64,000 nt of DNA from an uncultured Lachnospiraceae bacterium (GTDB taxonomy: Bacteria > Bacillota > Clostridia > Lachnospirales > Lachnospiraceae). Of this stretch, positions 45,684-54,969 are shown in pieces (position 1 is the stretch's first letter; each line of letters opens with the position of its first letter). A program made the position numbers and the translations under genes. The stretch spans positions 18,293-82,292 of the forward strand of contig CAJUHQ010000002.1 of the NCBI GenBank assembly GCA_910586095.1, in the 5' to 3' direction. Below the pieces are notes generated by a model. The model was given only the letters and a program-made list of their open reading frames with translations. It had not been told where the DNA came from and did not search any database.

Positions 45684-47036
45684 CTACTTTTTTGTGAGAT
45701 CTGACTCATATTCATATTGATCTTTTTTGCTTGTTACAATCTTACTGACCATACTATCAAATGTCTCATATCCTTTGTAATAAAATGTTTTATAGTCATA
45801 GCTGTGTTCACCATAAAACACCTTTCTAGAAAATTCATCGGAAACATCCTCATACTTATCCATAAGAAGATAGCTTACTGTCCCGTCCGCATATTTTATC
45901 AAATCTCTAAATACCACTGCGTAATAATACTCAAACTGATCGTGAATCTCATACTCTTCAAGGCGATCACTAGCTGTTACTTTATATACGAGAATAAGCT
46001 GATTTTCATCCAAAGAAGCCACAAATTCCTTAGCGATCAATAGATAACATCCCAGATATTCCATATCTTCGAGAACCTCTTCTTTTGACCACTTACTGTC
46101 CACATAGGCATGCATAGCATCTTCAGCCTGCTTTTGCATAGTCGCAATGTTATCTTGTGTCAACTCTTCTAGTGAAGATAGATATGTCACAAAACCTTCT
46201 ACTTGATATGTATTTTCTGTTCGCGTATATCCGACACCTTGCTGATGCAAATACTCTAGTGTATCTTCTGGAAAGATTGCCTGAATTGTCACTATATCAC
46301 CATTCTCTAATTCTGTCTGTGTATCACATACATATCGTACATCCTGCAAGTAAGGGCTAGAAGAATGGTTGATAATTTTATGTATATATCCATATGGCGC
46401 AATCCCTGCATATTGTATCTCTATATTCTCAAATGGGTCCACCTCAACTGTAGGTTTCGGTTCCAGACCTGTCACTTTCACAGACAAATCTTTATATGCA
46501 AGACGGATGCCAAACTCTGCGGCTGCGCGATCATCATCACACTCCCATGTATACGTAACCACATCTCCTTCAGAAAGCATATCAGATGGCTCTACTGTTC
46601 CCTGAATACAACTATTGTAAAGGTAGTAACAATAGGAGCCACCTTCCATCATTGGAGAGTTATGTTTATATTGTATTTTGTTCTCATAATCCGATTGAAA
46701 CGCTTCTAAATCAAAAGATACAATCGCTGTTCCCCGTGTATCATATCCTTCAAAAGAAATTGTCAGATAATCATTCAAATATGCAGTAGGCGTCATACTA
46801 TTCATAACCATAATAAAACCAACAAGCCCTACCACAGCAACGATTCCTATTACGAGCAGCCTCATCTTATTACTTCGTTTGGCAGAACCAGGCGCTTGGT
46901 TTCCTACTGTCACACGCTCTTGTATAACAGTAGGTGGGGCAGACTTCTGTTTCTGATCACTACCAACCACAAAACCGCATTGCTCACAATACACAGCGTC
47001 TTCTGCAAGCTTGTTTCCACAGTATGTACAAAACAT
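45684..47036 (-). CDS. Zinc-ribbon membrane protein with large extracellular part
   Basis: 450 residues, unnamed. A zinc ribbon (CTYC/CEQC, 3-21) is followed by a short basic linker, one membrane helix (about 55-75) and an extracellular region of about 370 residues. That region has beta-rich segments (NDYLTISFEGYDTRGTAIVS) resembling bacterial Ig-like domains, and a helical/strand C-terminal domain. Zinc-ribbon-TM proteins of this type are frequent in Clostridia, with unknown roles. ATG 47036 is preferred to the TTG at 47048 because GGGGG is too close to the TTG. That GGGGG lies in a family A-like linker. Confidence 0.6.
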   Translation of the reverse strand: MFCTYCGNKLAEDAVYCEQCGFVVGSDQKQKSAPPTVIQERVTVGNQAPGSAKRSNKMRLLVIGIVAVVGLVGFIMVMNSMTPTAYLNDYLTISFEGYDTRGTAIVSFDLEAFQSDYENKIQYKHNSPMMEGGSYCYYLYNSCIQGTVEPSDMLSEGDVVTYTWECDDDRAAAEFGIRLAYKDLSVKVTGLEPKPTVEVDPFENIEIQYAGIAPYGYIHKIINHSSSPYLQDVRYVCDTQTELENGDIVTIQAIFPEDTLEYLHQQGVGYTRTENTYQVEGFVTYLSSLEELTQDNIATMQKQAEDAMHAYVDSKWSKEEVLEDMEYLGCYLLIAKEFVASLDENQLILVYKVTASDRLEEYEIHDQFEYYYAVVFRDLIKYADGTVSYLLMDKYEDVSDEFSRKVFYGEHSYDYKTFYYKGYETFDSMVSKIVTSKKDQYEYESDLTKK

Positions 47037-47148
47037 CTTTCTATTCAATCCCCCATATAGTTGCCAAATTTATTGCGCCGCACCCCATACAACTGTCAAA
47101 TTCTTTCGTATGAGTTTTTTCTAAGCCTAACTATTCATAGCGATCTTT

Positions 47149-48096
47149 CTAAAGAAGCATATCTATTACATCCAAGAAGTCACCAAGATTCTCTATATAT
47201 TTTAGATATATACTAGAAATTGTCTGCGGCCCCATCTGTATCATAAGATATCCTACTATTATACCAAAAATAATAATAACAATAGGTATTAAATAAACCT
47301 TTATATTGTTATTCAAACCCAAAATTCCCTGCAAAGCCTCTGACTGTACAATGATTGCCCAAAACCATCCAATGACAAAAAACAGCATGATACCAAATAT
47401 TGGATTGATGAAAAACACCACAATAGACACCACTGTAGTCGGCATAACAAGAGTTGCACGTACCCCTGCTACAGCCATCATTTGCTGATAAGAAGTCTGT
47501 GCCTTTGACAGCCCTGCTACAAGCCATGACAACAGGGCAAAAATCATTGAAAACACAAGCGACATCAACAACGTAATAAAAAATGTTTTTCCTTTTGAAA
47601 ACAGTTCACCCTCAACGTAATCGAACACTATCATATACGAATTGGCTTTTCCCACAACAATCAGAGCAAATATTGCACTAACAATTGCCTGCAAAATTAT
47701 TAGGGTAATAGAAACCTTTACATTTGCTGCAGCGACAAAATTTCTCCCTGCAGTTGCTGGTGCCTTTAAAATCAACAAAAAGTGACCTAATGTTTCGCTT
47801 AATACATTTCCTGCCTTTGACGCTGCCTGAGATGCAGTCTGAGTCGCTGCTGCCGCTGCCTGTCTGGCCTGTTCGGATGTCTGTCCTGGATATGGTCCCT
47901 GTTGATAGGGATTTCCTTGATAGGGATTTCCCTGATAGGGATTTCCTTGTTGCTGATAAGGTGCTCCCTGATAATTCATTCCTTGATTCACAACAGGCTG
48001 CTGTCCTTGTTGTCCTTGATTTGCAGCATGTGATGCTGCACAATCACATGCCTGTCCATCTGCTAGTTGTTTTCCGCAATATGCACAAAAAGCCAT
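47149..48096 (-). CDS. Zinc-ribbon Yip1-like membrane protein
   Basis: 315 residues. A short zinc ribbon (CAYC...CDC) opens the protein, then a Gln/Asn/Gly/Tyr-rich linker with three QGNPY units encoded by 15-base repeats, an Ala-rich helix (about 78-100), and five membrane helices in a Yip1/YIF1-like domain (about 125-310). Function in bacteria is unknown. Together with its two downstream neighbours it forms a zinc-ribbon trio beside the secretion locus. AGGAGG-like sequence precedes the ATG. Confidence 0.7.
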   Translation of the reverse strand: MAFCAYCGKQLADGQACDCAASHAANQGQQGQQPVVNQGMNYQGAPYQQQGNPYQGNPYQGNPYQQGPYPGQTSEQARQAAAAATQTASQAASKAGNVLSETLGHFLLILKAPATAGRNFVAAANVKVSITLIILQAIVSAIFALIVVGKANSYMIVFDYVEGELFSKGKTFFITLLMSLVFSMIFALLSWLVAGLSKAQTSYQQMMAVAGVRATLVMPTTVVSIVVFFINPIFGIMLFFVIGWFWAIIVQSEALQGILGLNNNIKVYLIPIVIIIFGIIVGYLMIQMGPQTISSIYLKYIENLGDFLDVIDMLL

Positions 48097-48319
48097 ATGC
48101 CCCTCCTTCTGAAGTATCTAAACTTCTATATAAAAAATTATTACTGCCTTGAAATAAATTCTTCATTCATTCAAAACATGTATCTAATCATAGCATACAA
48201 CAATAAATAAATCAATCTGTACCACAGGGGATTGCTTTTTATTTGTATATACTATAAGATAAACAAGAGCACATTCATTACTTTTTTATATTCCAGACAC
48301 CAATAAGGAGTGTTTATCT

Positions 48320-49303
48320 ATGCAATCGTCAAATTCTACAATACTACATACAATATCGCCTGTAAGGCCATATCACAAGCTATATTGTCTACTATTTTCT
48401 CTGATATTGATCGTAGTCGTGGCCTCTTCTCGTATTCTTGTCCACGCCGCCGAAAATGGTTACTCTTATCTACTAATGCCCACACAGATTATCAAAATCA
48501 ACAATTTATACTTTATTGTGGATTGCAACCATAATCAGGTTATTTACTCTGATAATCTCAACACTCCTCTGCGATCCTGGAATGTTTTGACACGCAATGC
48601 GCAAAAACCGCATGCGATTGCAAGCGATGGAGAACTCTATGTGGTTGCCGATACTGACAACAATCGTATTCTTACTTTTGAAAAAACTTATGATGGATTT
48701 CGTCCGCTTCAAATTTTTGAAGAAGTAGGGAACAGGCCTCATTTTGTGGATTATGACTACTCAGAGCAATTATTCTATGTATGGAGTTCTATGACAGGAG
48801 AAATGTATCTTTATCAAAAAGAAGCGGATACCAATTTCCTCTCTTTACAGGCGATTTTCTCTATTCCTGAACTCACCGACTGTTATGTGCGCTCCTTTAC
48901 AATCACAGGAGATGTTATCCTTTTTCCAGCAGTGGAACGAAGTAGTATTATTCTTGTAGATAAAAAAACATTTGAAGTACTCAATGAATATCCTGTCCCC
49001 GACTGTATGGCTGGCATGGTACAAATTAGCATTGTAGATGGAAGCTTTTTTATCACTGTATCAACAGACCGTCAATATAACTTAAATGCTTCCACCGTGA
49101 TTCGCACAAGTAGTTTAGAAGATCTTTCCGCCGGCAATTATGAAAATCTCTATAGCCTGTTTGGAAATGATGGCACTCCTTATTACGTGTCCTATTTTGA
49201 TGGCGCCTATTATATGATCCACGAAAATGCTCCTCCCAATATTTATCGTTTCCGTTCTGAACAAGGCAAAATCTATGACATTAAAGGATTACCTTTTAAA
49301 TAA
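48320..49303 (+). CDS. Exported beta-propeller-like protein
   Basis: 327 residues, with an N-terminal hydrophobic signal or anchor (about 20-42, ending LVHAAENG). The rest alternates short strands and turns in blades such as IIKINNLYFIVDCNHNQVIY and GELYVVADTDNNRILTFEKT, close to NHL/six-bladed propellers. No catalytic motif is visible. AAGGAG precedes the ATG. It is transcribed alone, divergently from the zinc-ribbon genes, and ends at a strong terminator. A sensing or binding role outside the membrane is possible but unproven. Confidence 0.65.
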   Translation: MQSSNSTILHTISPVRPYHKLYCLLFSLILIVVVASSRILVHAAENGYSYLLMPTQIIKINNLYFIVDCNHNQVIYSDNLNTPLRSWNVLTRNAQKPHAIASDGELYVVADTDNNRILTFEKTYDGFRPLQIFEEVGNRPHFVDYDYSEQLFYVWSSMTGEMYLYQKEADTNFLSLQAIFSIPELTDCYVRSFTITGDVILFPAVERSSIILVDKKTFEVLNEYPVPDCMAGMVQISIVDGSFFITVSTDRQYNLNASTVIRTSSLEDLSAGNYENLYSLFGNDGTPYYVSYFDGAYYMIHENAPPNIYRFRSEQGKIYDIKGLPFK

Positions 49304-49322
49304 TTACCTTTTCCTTATACAT

Positions 49323-49355
49323 AAAAAAGTCTAGTGACAATCACTAGACTTTTTT
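49323..49355. terminator. Bidirectional terminator
   Basis: Perfect stem AAAAAAGTCTAGTGA / TCACTAGACTTTTTT with a CAA loop, between convergent genes. Confidence 0.92.
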
Positions 49356-49367
49356 ATTATACTTTTC

Positions 49368-49832
49368 TTATTTGTACTTACCTGACAAGAATTTCACTAC
49401 TGCTACAAGTGGAATAAATCCTGAAATGTATCCAATTGCTTGCTGCTCCTGCTCAGAAGTACATTCAAGCTTTGCATACATTTTTTGATAACAAGTGCCC
49501 AAAAATACAACTCTTAGAACTGTTGCCAAAAAGGCTCCAACACCTGGTATGAAATAAATAATTATCATACCTACCCACCAAAATTTATATACTACTACTG
49601 GTACAGACAATGTACCAAACAGATTGACTGTCTCCTGATTGTCAGATGTTTCCTCTGCATATGCATAATAATTCACAAACGGAATCCATGCCAACCATGC
49701 CTTGTCATACCCTAACGTATTCAATGCTTTCATATGTGCTAACGCATATACAACATAGTAAGCAACAACAACTGCTAACATAAATATTAAGTACATGCCA
49801 AGCGCCACAATCCATTCAGCCATACTACCCAT
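49368..49832 (-). CDS. Small multi-pass membrane protein (DUF5684-like)
   Basis: 154 residues with four hydrophobic segments (about 8-32, 40-58, 75-97 and 100-115). The stretch YDKAWLAWIPFVNYYAYAE is typical of small Clostridia membrane proteins annotated as DUF5684 or signal-peptidase-I-associated, but without catalytic residues. Function is unknown. GGAGG lies 7 bases before the ATG. It is monocistronic, with the terminator at 49323-49355 after its stop. Confidence 0.6.
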   Translation of the reverse strand: MGSMAEWIVALGMYLIFMLAVVVAYYVVYALAHMKALNTLGYDKAWLAWIPFVNYYAYAEETSDNQETVNLFGTLSVPVVVYKFWWVGMIIIYFIPGVGAFLATVLRVVFLGTCYQKMYAKLECTSEQEQQAIGYISGFIPLVAVVKFLSGKYK

Positions 49833-49991
49833 TTCTGTTCCTCCATCCTTTTTTCATTTTCTGTACTGATTACCAGAACTAATGTATGTTTTTTTACTAT
49901 CTCTGATATAATATCTCATATTTTGCAAAAAGTCAACTAATTTTACAAAAAATATCCTAATTATTTCTTACAAATCATTTCAATATGCACA

Positions 49992-50780
49992 CTATTTCAC
50001 AAAATCTTTGTTCGTTCCAAACAAAATTTCTATATATGTATCAAATTGTCTCATCACCTCTGTGTGATCCAATTCTGTTAAATTCGCACGAACAGCACGA
50101 AAATACCACTCCTGTTTGCCCTTGTCCGTCTGATTAAATTTCTTCCAGATCGAATCACCAACTAACTGCCACTCACGTACAAGAGATTCTGCATTGGCTG
50201 TCTTGTCCGCAAGAACAATTTTTTTGACATCCACAATCTGATTGTGCAGATTCATAATTGCTTCTTTTTTTCTAATTTCCCATGTCTGTGCTGCTGGCAT
50301 ATCATGACGTTTATTCTCTGTTTCTCCCTTTACCAACATTGACACGCGCTCTCCAAACTGCTGCCTGAGATCTTCAAATGTTACTATTGTATCTTCAACT
50401 GTGTCATGGAGAATAGCAGCCTGTAACACCTCTATGTCTTGCGTCAGACCTAACGCATAATTCATAGTGGTAATAATATGGGTAAAATATGGGAGCTGAG
50501 TCCCTTTCCTATACTGCTTTGCATGTGCCTGTGCCGCATATACATATGCTTGGTGTAACGCAGGCAAACATCTTGAAACAGCCGGAAATATAGCATGCTT
50601 GTCCTCCTCTGTATTCTCCTCATAGCAACAGACAAAACGTCCCTGTGAACATTCAACAAAACAGGGACAGCCGCGTCCACATACGTGCTGATTCTTTTTG
50701 TAGTTCATGACACTATCAACTACTCTGCAATAAAAATATCCTTCCTTATCTGCGATAACAACATGTTCGTTTTTGCTCAT
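49992..50780 (-). CDS. SpoT/Mesh1-like HD hydrolase with Cys-rich N-terminus
   Basis: 262 residues. The HD domain (about 70-262) matches (p)ppGpp hydrolase-type proteins: AHAKQYRKGTQLPYFTHI with metal-binding His101, ILHDTVEDT (His125-Asp126, Glu129-Asp130) and LADKTAN (Asp192). No synthetase domain is present, so it is a stand-alone hydrolase. The N-terminal 55 residues contain seven cysteines (18, 34, 38, 40, 44, 51, 52) in CGRGCPCFVEC and CC, which could bind zinc or an iron-sulfur cluster and are unusual for this family. The substrate, whether an alarmone or another nucleotide, is uncertain. GGGAG lies 8 bases before the ATG. Confidence 0.8.
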   Translation of the reverse strand: MSKNEHVVIADKEGYFYCRVVDSVMNYKKNQHVCGRGCPCFVECSQGRFVCCYEENTEEDKHAIFPAVSRCLPALHQAYVYAAQAHAKQYRKGTQLPYFTHIITTMNYALGLTQDIEVLQAAILHDTVEDTIVTFEDLRQQFGERVSMLVKGETENKRHDMPAAQTWEIRKKEAIMNLHNQIVDVKKIVLADKTANAESLVREWQLVGDSIWKKFNQTDKGKQEWYFRAVRANLTELDHTEVMRQFDTYIEILFGTNKDFVK

Positions 50781-50872
50781 CTATGTAGCTCCCACTATCA
50801 AAATCCAGAACCTAGGCTGCTAGTTTCCTAAAAATACTACAGCCAATAACAGTTCTGGGAGTCCGCGCCTGC

Positions 50873-51775
50873 TCAATCTTTTCTGGTGAATTCAATAATC
50901 CATCCTTTTCCTTCACCATTAGTTAGCTTATAATCCCCGTACTCCATACGACAGGTAAAGGAGACCCCTTGTTCTGCCTTGATTTCATTGACTACATTCT
51001 CCATCAGTTCTTTCATTTTATCTTCACTGCTGCCTATACTCGAACTTCTGTACACAGAACCGAACTTGTCAATATCATAGCGTATCGCCCGATTGAGCGC
51101 TCGTTTCAAGTCCTTTTCGTTTCGAAAAGGTCCTACTATACTGTTGCTAAGATAATTATTTCTATAGTTAATCAGATACGCTTGCATGGTCATAGCTGCT
51201 ACTTTCTGATCTACTTTTGCTTCACTCTCATACACTTCCCGCAACAGTTTACCGCTATCCTGCAAAATACAATAATCGATCATTGCATATCCCATCAAAA
51301 AAGAATCCAAGTATTTGATATATGTATTCTCATCCATCTCTTCAATGTCGGAACTATCAAATTTAGTCAACTCCGCATTTTTATAAAAAGAAAATGTTCC
51401 TTTTGTAAGAGTTGGAATGTCGGTTCCTACAACAAGCGCGCTTGTCGTGTCCGCATTTTTGGAAACAAGACCATCTCCTGGCACATAATATGTGCCATTC
51501 AATGAAATCTGAAACCAACCATTTGATGTGATGCCTGTCACTTCAACAGGAACATTCTTTGCTATGGCAGTGACCACTGTAGAATTCAAATCGGGCTGTA
51601 CATATACTTTTGTGTTACCAGTACTATAAAGTACCGCCTTATTTTGCGCCACCGTAAACTCTACCGCATAAACCTGTGTTATTCTGCTATCTATCCTTGG
51701 TGACATGGGAAGTACAATCCCCACTGCCAATATAATTCCTGTCAATCTACGAATAAATTTCTTCGTCTTCCTCAT
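50873..51775 (-). CDS. Secreted SH3-domain protein, unknown
   Basis: 300 residues. A basic N-terminus and hydrophobic signal (about 10-30) indicate export. A bacterial SH3-like domain (about 42-105) contains TKVYVQPDLNSTVVTAI and NGWFQISLNGTYYV. The remaining 190 residues form a helical domain with a final strand region (CRMEYGDYKLTNGEGKGW) and no catalytic motif I recognise. GAGG lies about 9 bases before the ATG; further upstream is a family A repeat cluster. It may bind the cell wall. Confidence 0.65.
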   Translation of the reverse strand: MRKTKKFIRRLTGIILAVGIVLPMSPRIDSRITQVYAVEFTVAQNKAVLYSTGNTKVYVQPDLNSTVVTAIAKNVPVEVTGITSNGWFQISLNGTYYVPGDGLVSKNADTTSALVVGTDIPTLTKGTFSFYKNAELTKFDSSDIEEMDENTYIKYLDSFLMGYAMIDYCILQDSGKLLREVYESEAKVDQKVAAMTMQAYLINYRNNYLSNSIVGPFRNEKDLKRALNRAIRYDIDKFGSVYRSSSIGSSEDKMKELMENVVNEIKAEQGVSFTCRMEYGDYKLTNGEGKGWIIEFTRKD

Positions 51776-51798
51776 ACATCTCTACCTCTTTATTTAAA

Positions 51799-52080
51799 CA
51801 CACTAACTCCCATCTGTCCGCTAAAGCATGCACTCCAATCAGGATGTGTGAAATTTTATATTTCACACTAACTCCCATCTGCATGCTTTAGCATGCACTC
51901 CAATCAGGATGTGTGAAATTTTAATTTCACACTAACTCCCATGTCGCAGCTTTGCCACGGCTCAAAATCCAGAGTGTGAGACTTAGAGTTTCAAACTCTT
52001 CTCACACTTACCCCAGTCCTGGGCAGATGAGAGTTAGAAAACAATGTTCACATTAACTTTCATCTACCCACTTTATGGGC
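51799..52080. repeat. Tandem family A palindromic repeats
   Basis: Three consecutive units start with CACACTAACTCCCAT at 51799, 51864 and 51928, a period of 64-65 bases. Unit 1 stem region reads TCCGCTAAAGCATGC; unit 2 has a perfect GCATGC/GCATGC stem; unit 3 has GTCGCAGC...GCCACGGC. Each is followed by ACTCCAATCAGGATG and a GTGTGAAATT/AATTTCACAC-type hairpin in units 1 and 2. Then comes GTGTGAG...CTCACAC (51974-52007) enclosing AGAGTTT/AAACTCT, and a degraded unit to about 52080. They fill the whole gap between the SH3 gene and the M13 peptidase gene. Confidence 0.85.
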
Positions 52081-52095
52081 ATAGCAATCAAGATC

Positions 52096-54207
52096 TTATC
52101 TCCAGATTCCCACACGGTCTTTCGGTGCTACATACATTCCATCTGTCTCCTTAATATCATATATCTTATAGAATGCGTCGCACGAACTAAGCACTGCATT
52201 GACACGAATTTTATTGGGAGAGTGTGTATCAGTGTTGAGCAAATACAACATATAGCTTGTAGTATCTTCACTTGCCCAGTTGTATGTCATCTGTCCAAAT
52301 GCCTCATCGAGCGCCTGTGCGTCATCCCCTATAATAGAAGTAATGCATGTCATTGCTCCGAGGTCTGCTATATTTTCCATCAGTGTCAATTCACCGTTGA
52401 CCTTTACCCCCATCATCTCATATTCATTATAATAGTCTACAATAGATTGGGACAATCTGTTGTATTCCTCCAGTTCCTCCTCTGTCCACCACACATTGTA
52501 ATTGCCGTTCTCATCATACAAAGCCCCACTCGAATCAAATGCGTGGCTGACTTCATGTGCAATGACAAATCCAATACCACCTAAATTTGCTCCATCACTA
52601 TTGTCACTATCATAAAATGGAGCCTGTAAGATTGCTGCCGGAAAAATAATTTCATTGTTGAGTGGATCATACATTGCATTGATTGTTTGTGGTGTTACAT
52701 CCCACTCTGAACGATCAACCTTTGTTCCAATCTTATCTAAACTATCCTCTATGGCTACCTGCATACTCACTAGCCAATTCGATAACAAACTTCCTCCCTC
52801 TGAAATTGGGGTCACCTGCATCATATCTTTTGCTGCTGGCCACTTATCGGGATACCCGATTTTAATTTGCATTGTCTCAAGTTTTTTGATTGCCTTTTTC
52901 TTTGTCTCTGAACTCATCCATTCTTGGCGGCTAATAATAACCTCATATTCCTGGAGGATTCGCTGTATCATCTGCTCAACCTCCTCTTTATCTTTTGCAG
53001 AAAAATGCTCTTCAACATAAATCATGCCAAAATCCCACGGAAGCAAATCTTGTGTAAGTCTCTTCCATGTTGTTTCATCTCCCCAGCTCTCTGTAATGCC
53101 ATACAACGCATTTTTCATATCATCGCTAAGTTTTGCGTAGCGTTCATTGGCATACTCTGCCGTGTCATTGAGCAACACAAATGTCGAGTAATCTTTAAGC
53201 GCCTGTAAATTCTCTTCTACTAAAAGAGAATTGATTTTTTTAGCCTGCTCCACATCCATCACAATATATTTGTCCTGCCCATCTATACGCAGCGTCTGTA
53301 GCATTTTTTCCACATCAATATTCGTATATAGATCCTGTAGCTCTTGAGCAGTATATACATTATACGTAATAGAGGGATCGTACATTTGTTCTGTAGTCAA
53401 GGTCGATGCGCAAATATCGCGCAATAATCCTTCTATAGAATCAGTACTAACTGCCGCCTCACTAGCAGACATACCAAACTCCATCAACATATTGTTGATA
53501 TAATCAAGATAGAGATCTACATACTCCTGTGTATTTTCTCCCTCTACATACTCTTTTCCAATCAATGTATCAGCGTACAGCATATAAACCGCATACTCAC
53601 TAGAGTCCGCCTTATCCTGCATTACAGTATAGCCACCCACAATACTGCTAAATCCAAATTCACCACTTAAATGCGCCATTGCATCTACATACTCCGCAAT
53701 AGTAGATGCCTTGCGAATACTATCCATATGTGGATTTAACGGTCCTAGCCCTGTAGCTTCTCGATTCTCCATATTGGACACACATTCATATAAATCCTTG
53801 ATCTTTTGTTCAGCACTGCCCTTCTCATAAGTCTGACCATCATTTGCGAGCTCCTCGATAATATCGTCCATCTCGCTGCTAACTACCGCATTGAGTTCTC
53901 CAAACCAATCCCAGTGCGCATCTGTGGCGGCAAGCTCTATTCTGGACAAAAGTCTTTGGTTGATAAACTCATAATAGTCGTCTTGATATCGAACTTGGCT
54001 TTCCTCATCAGAATCCTCTAGATCTTTGTCCTGATCGCCATCTTGTTTAGAACCATTAAAACTATCCTTGATACTGCTGTTTGTCTCTTCTCGTTGCCCG
54101 CCTGTATTCTCACGAACCTTGCGACTACACCCAACAAGCTGCATCACCAACAACACCGTCAACAACAGCGTCAACATTCTGTACATGATCCATGACTTTT
54201 TTTTCAT
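52096..54207 (-). CDS. M13 (neprilysin/PepO-like) zinc metallopeptidase lipoprotein
   Basis: 703 residues. The N-terminal signal ends in the lipobox LVGC, so the enzyme is lipid-anchored outside the cell. A long helical M13_N domain precedes the catalytic domain with HEVSH (HExxH), the third zinc ligand in ENIADLGA, and the C-terminal family ending RVNAVLSSCDAFYKIY...APKDRVGIW. M13 enzymes cut small peptides. ATG 54207 (MKKKSW) is chosen: GAGAGG lies just before it and a signal peptide follows at once; an in-frame start 17 codons earlier has neither. Confidence 0.93.
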   Translation of the reverse strand: MKKKSWIMYRMLTLLLTVLLVMQLVGCSRKVRENTGGQREETNSSIKDSFNGSKQDGDQDKDLEDSDEESQVRYQDDYYEFINQRLLSRIELAATDAHWDWFGELNAVVSSEMDDIIEELANDGQTYEKGSAEQKIKDLYECVSNMENREATGLGPLNPHMDSIRKASTIAEYVDAMAHLSGEFGFSSIVGGYTVMQDKADSSEYAVYMLYADTLIGKEYVEGENTQEYVDLYLDYINNMLMEFGMSASEAAVSTDSIEGLLRDICASTLTTEQMYDPSITYNVYTAQELQDLYTNIDVEKMLQTLRIDGQDKYIVMDVEQAKKINSLLVEENLQALKDYSTFVLLNDTAEYANERYAKLSDDMKNALYGITESWGDETTWKRLTQDLLPWDFGMIYVEEHFSAKDKEEVEQMIQRILQEYEVIISRQEWMSSETKKKAIKKLETMQIKIGYPDKWPAAKDMMQVTPISEGGSLLSNWLVSMQVAIEDSLDKIGTKVDRSEWDVTPQTINAMYDPLNNEIIFPAAILQAPFYDSDNSDGANLGGIGFVIAHEVSHAFDSSGALYDENGNYNVWWTEEELEEYNRLSQSIVDYYNEYEMMGVKVNGELTLMENIADLGAMTCITSIIGDDAQALDEAFGQMTYNWASEDTTSYMLYLLNTDTHSPNKIRVNAVLSSCDAFYKIYDIKETDGMYVAPKDRVGIWR

Positions 54208-54420
54208 GCTTCTACCTCTCTTTTTATATCTAATTCCCATGTGGTTTGACAAACTCATACATTTTACATTTGGCTAAATATTCACTGTCAAATACGAACA
54301 ATTCACTTGTATTCTTCTTGTCTGCCAACCACCCACATGTACGTTTTTGCGAAACAGATACTTTTATATTATACCATATTTTTATAAAACACAACTATTC
54401 TTCTGAAAACTTAATATGTT

Positions 54421-54554
54421 TTTGTAACAGTTCAGCCATGCAAAATTGAATATACAAAATGCTGTTGGGCGCTTGCTCGTATAAGGCATTTTGTATATTT
54501 GATTTTATAGGGCGGACGCCCGACATGAAATGGGTATGGCTGAATAGTAACATG
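54421..54554. repeat. Family B nested palindrome
   Basis: TGTAACAG then outer arms TTCAGCCAT (54431-54439) and ATGGCTGAA (54536-54544). The inner 13-bp perfect stem is ATATACAAAATGC (54450-54462) / GCATTTTGTATAT (54486-54498), with a further GGGC/GCCC hairpin near 54510. TGTAACAGTTCAG recurs at 59329. It lies in the 762-base gap 54208-54969, which otherwise holds only AT-rich sequence (54555-54780) and the next repeat. Confidence 0.75.
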
Positions 54555-54780
54555 TTTTCACAATTGTTTATTCATATGACTCCCAAGCTAAAATAATTAG
54601 TACATACTTACTTTATATTAGAACATGTGTTTTTAAATGATTTATCTCCTAAAGTAAGGAAGTCTCATGGACAAAATATCTGTTTACAAATTCTTATAAA
54701 ACGCGTACTATAAAATTATAATTATTCTTATTTATATATATGAAAGACTTAAAAAATAAATAATATGAAAATACTTTTTA

Positions 54781-54893
54781 AAGTTAGTGTGAGAAGAGTT
54801 TCTAGCTGCCTGTGGCTGTTTCGCAGAGAAACGCTAAGTCTCACACTCTAGATTTGAGTCGCAGCAAAGCTGCGACATGAAGATTAGTGTAAA
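54781..54893. repeat. Family A repeat, plus orientation
   Basis: GTTAGTGTGAGA (outer arm GTGTGAGA 54787-54794) pairs with TCTCACAC (54839-54846) around GTTTC...GAAAC. Then GTCGCAGC/GCTGCGAC with an AAA loop (54858-54876) and ATTAGTGT. Orientation is opposite to most copies and faces the plus-strand GDPD gene. Confidence 0.75.
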
Positions 54894-54969
54894 ATGATTA
54901 CATACTCATACGACTTGACGAACAGCAAGTTTTGTATGATAAATATTTATTATAAGGGGATGTTGTTCT

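Noticed and set aside
47678..48043. 121-codon minus-strand frame inside the Yip1-like gene
   Set aside because: Alternative frame over the Gln/Gly-rich repeats, which stay open in several frames because of their composition.
50969..51505. 178-codon plus-strand frame opposite the SH3 protein gene
   Set aside because: No start signal, and the opposite frame has a signal peptide and SH3 domain.
51799..51990. Tandem palindromic units considered as CRISPR
   Set aside because: No unique spacers between repeats, and no cas genes in the window.
52075..52584. 169-codon plus-strand frame opposite the M13 peptidase
   Set aside because: Overlaps the conserved zinc-site region on the other strand; Cys/His/Ile-rich shadow.
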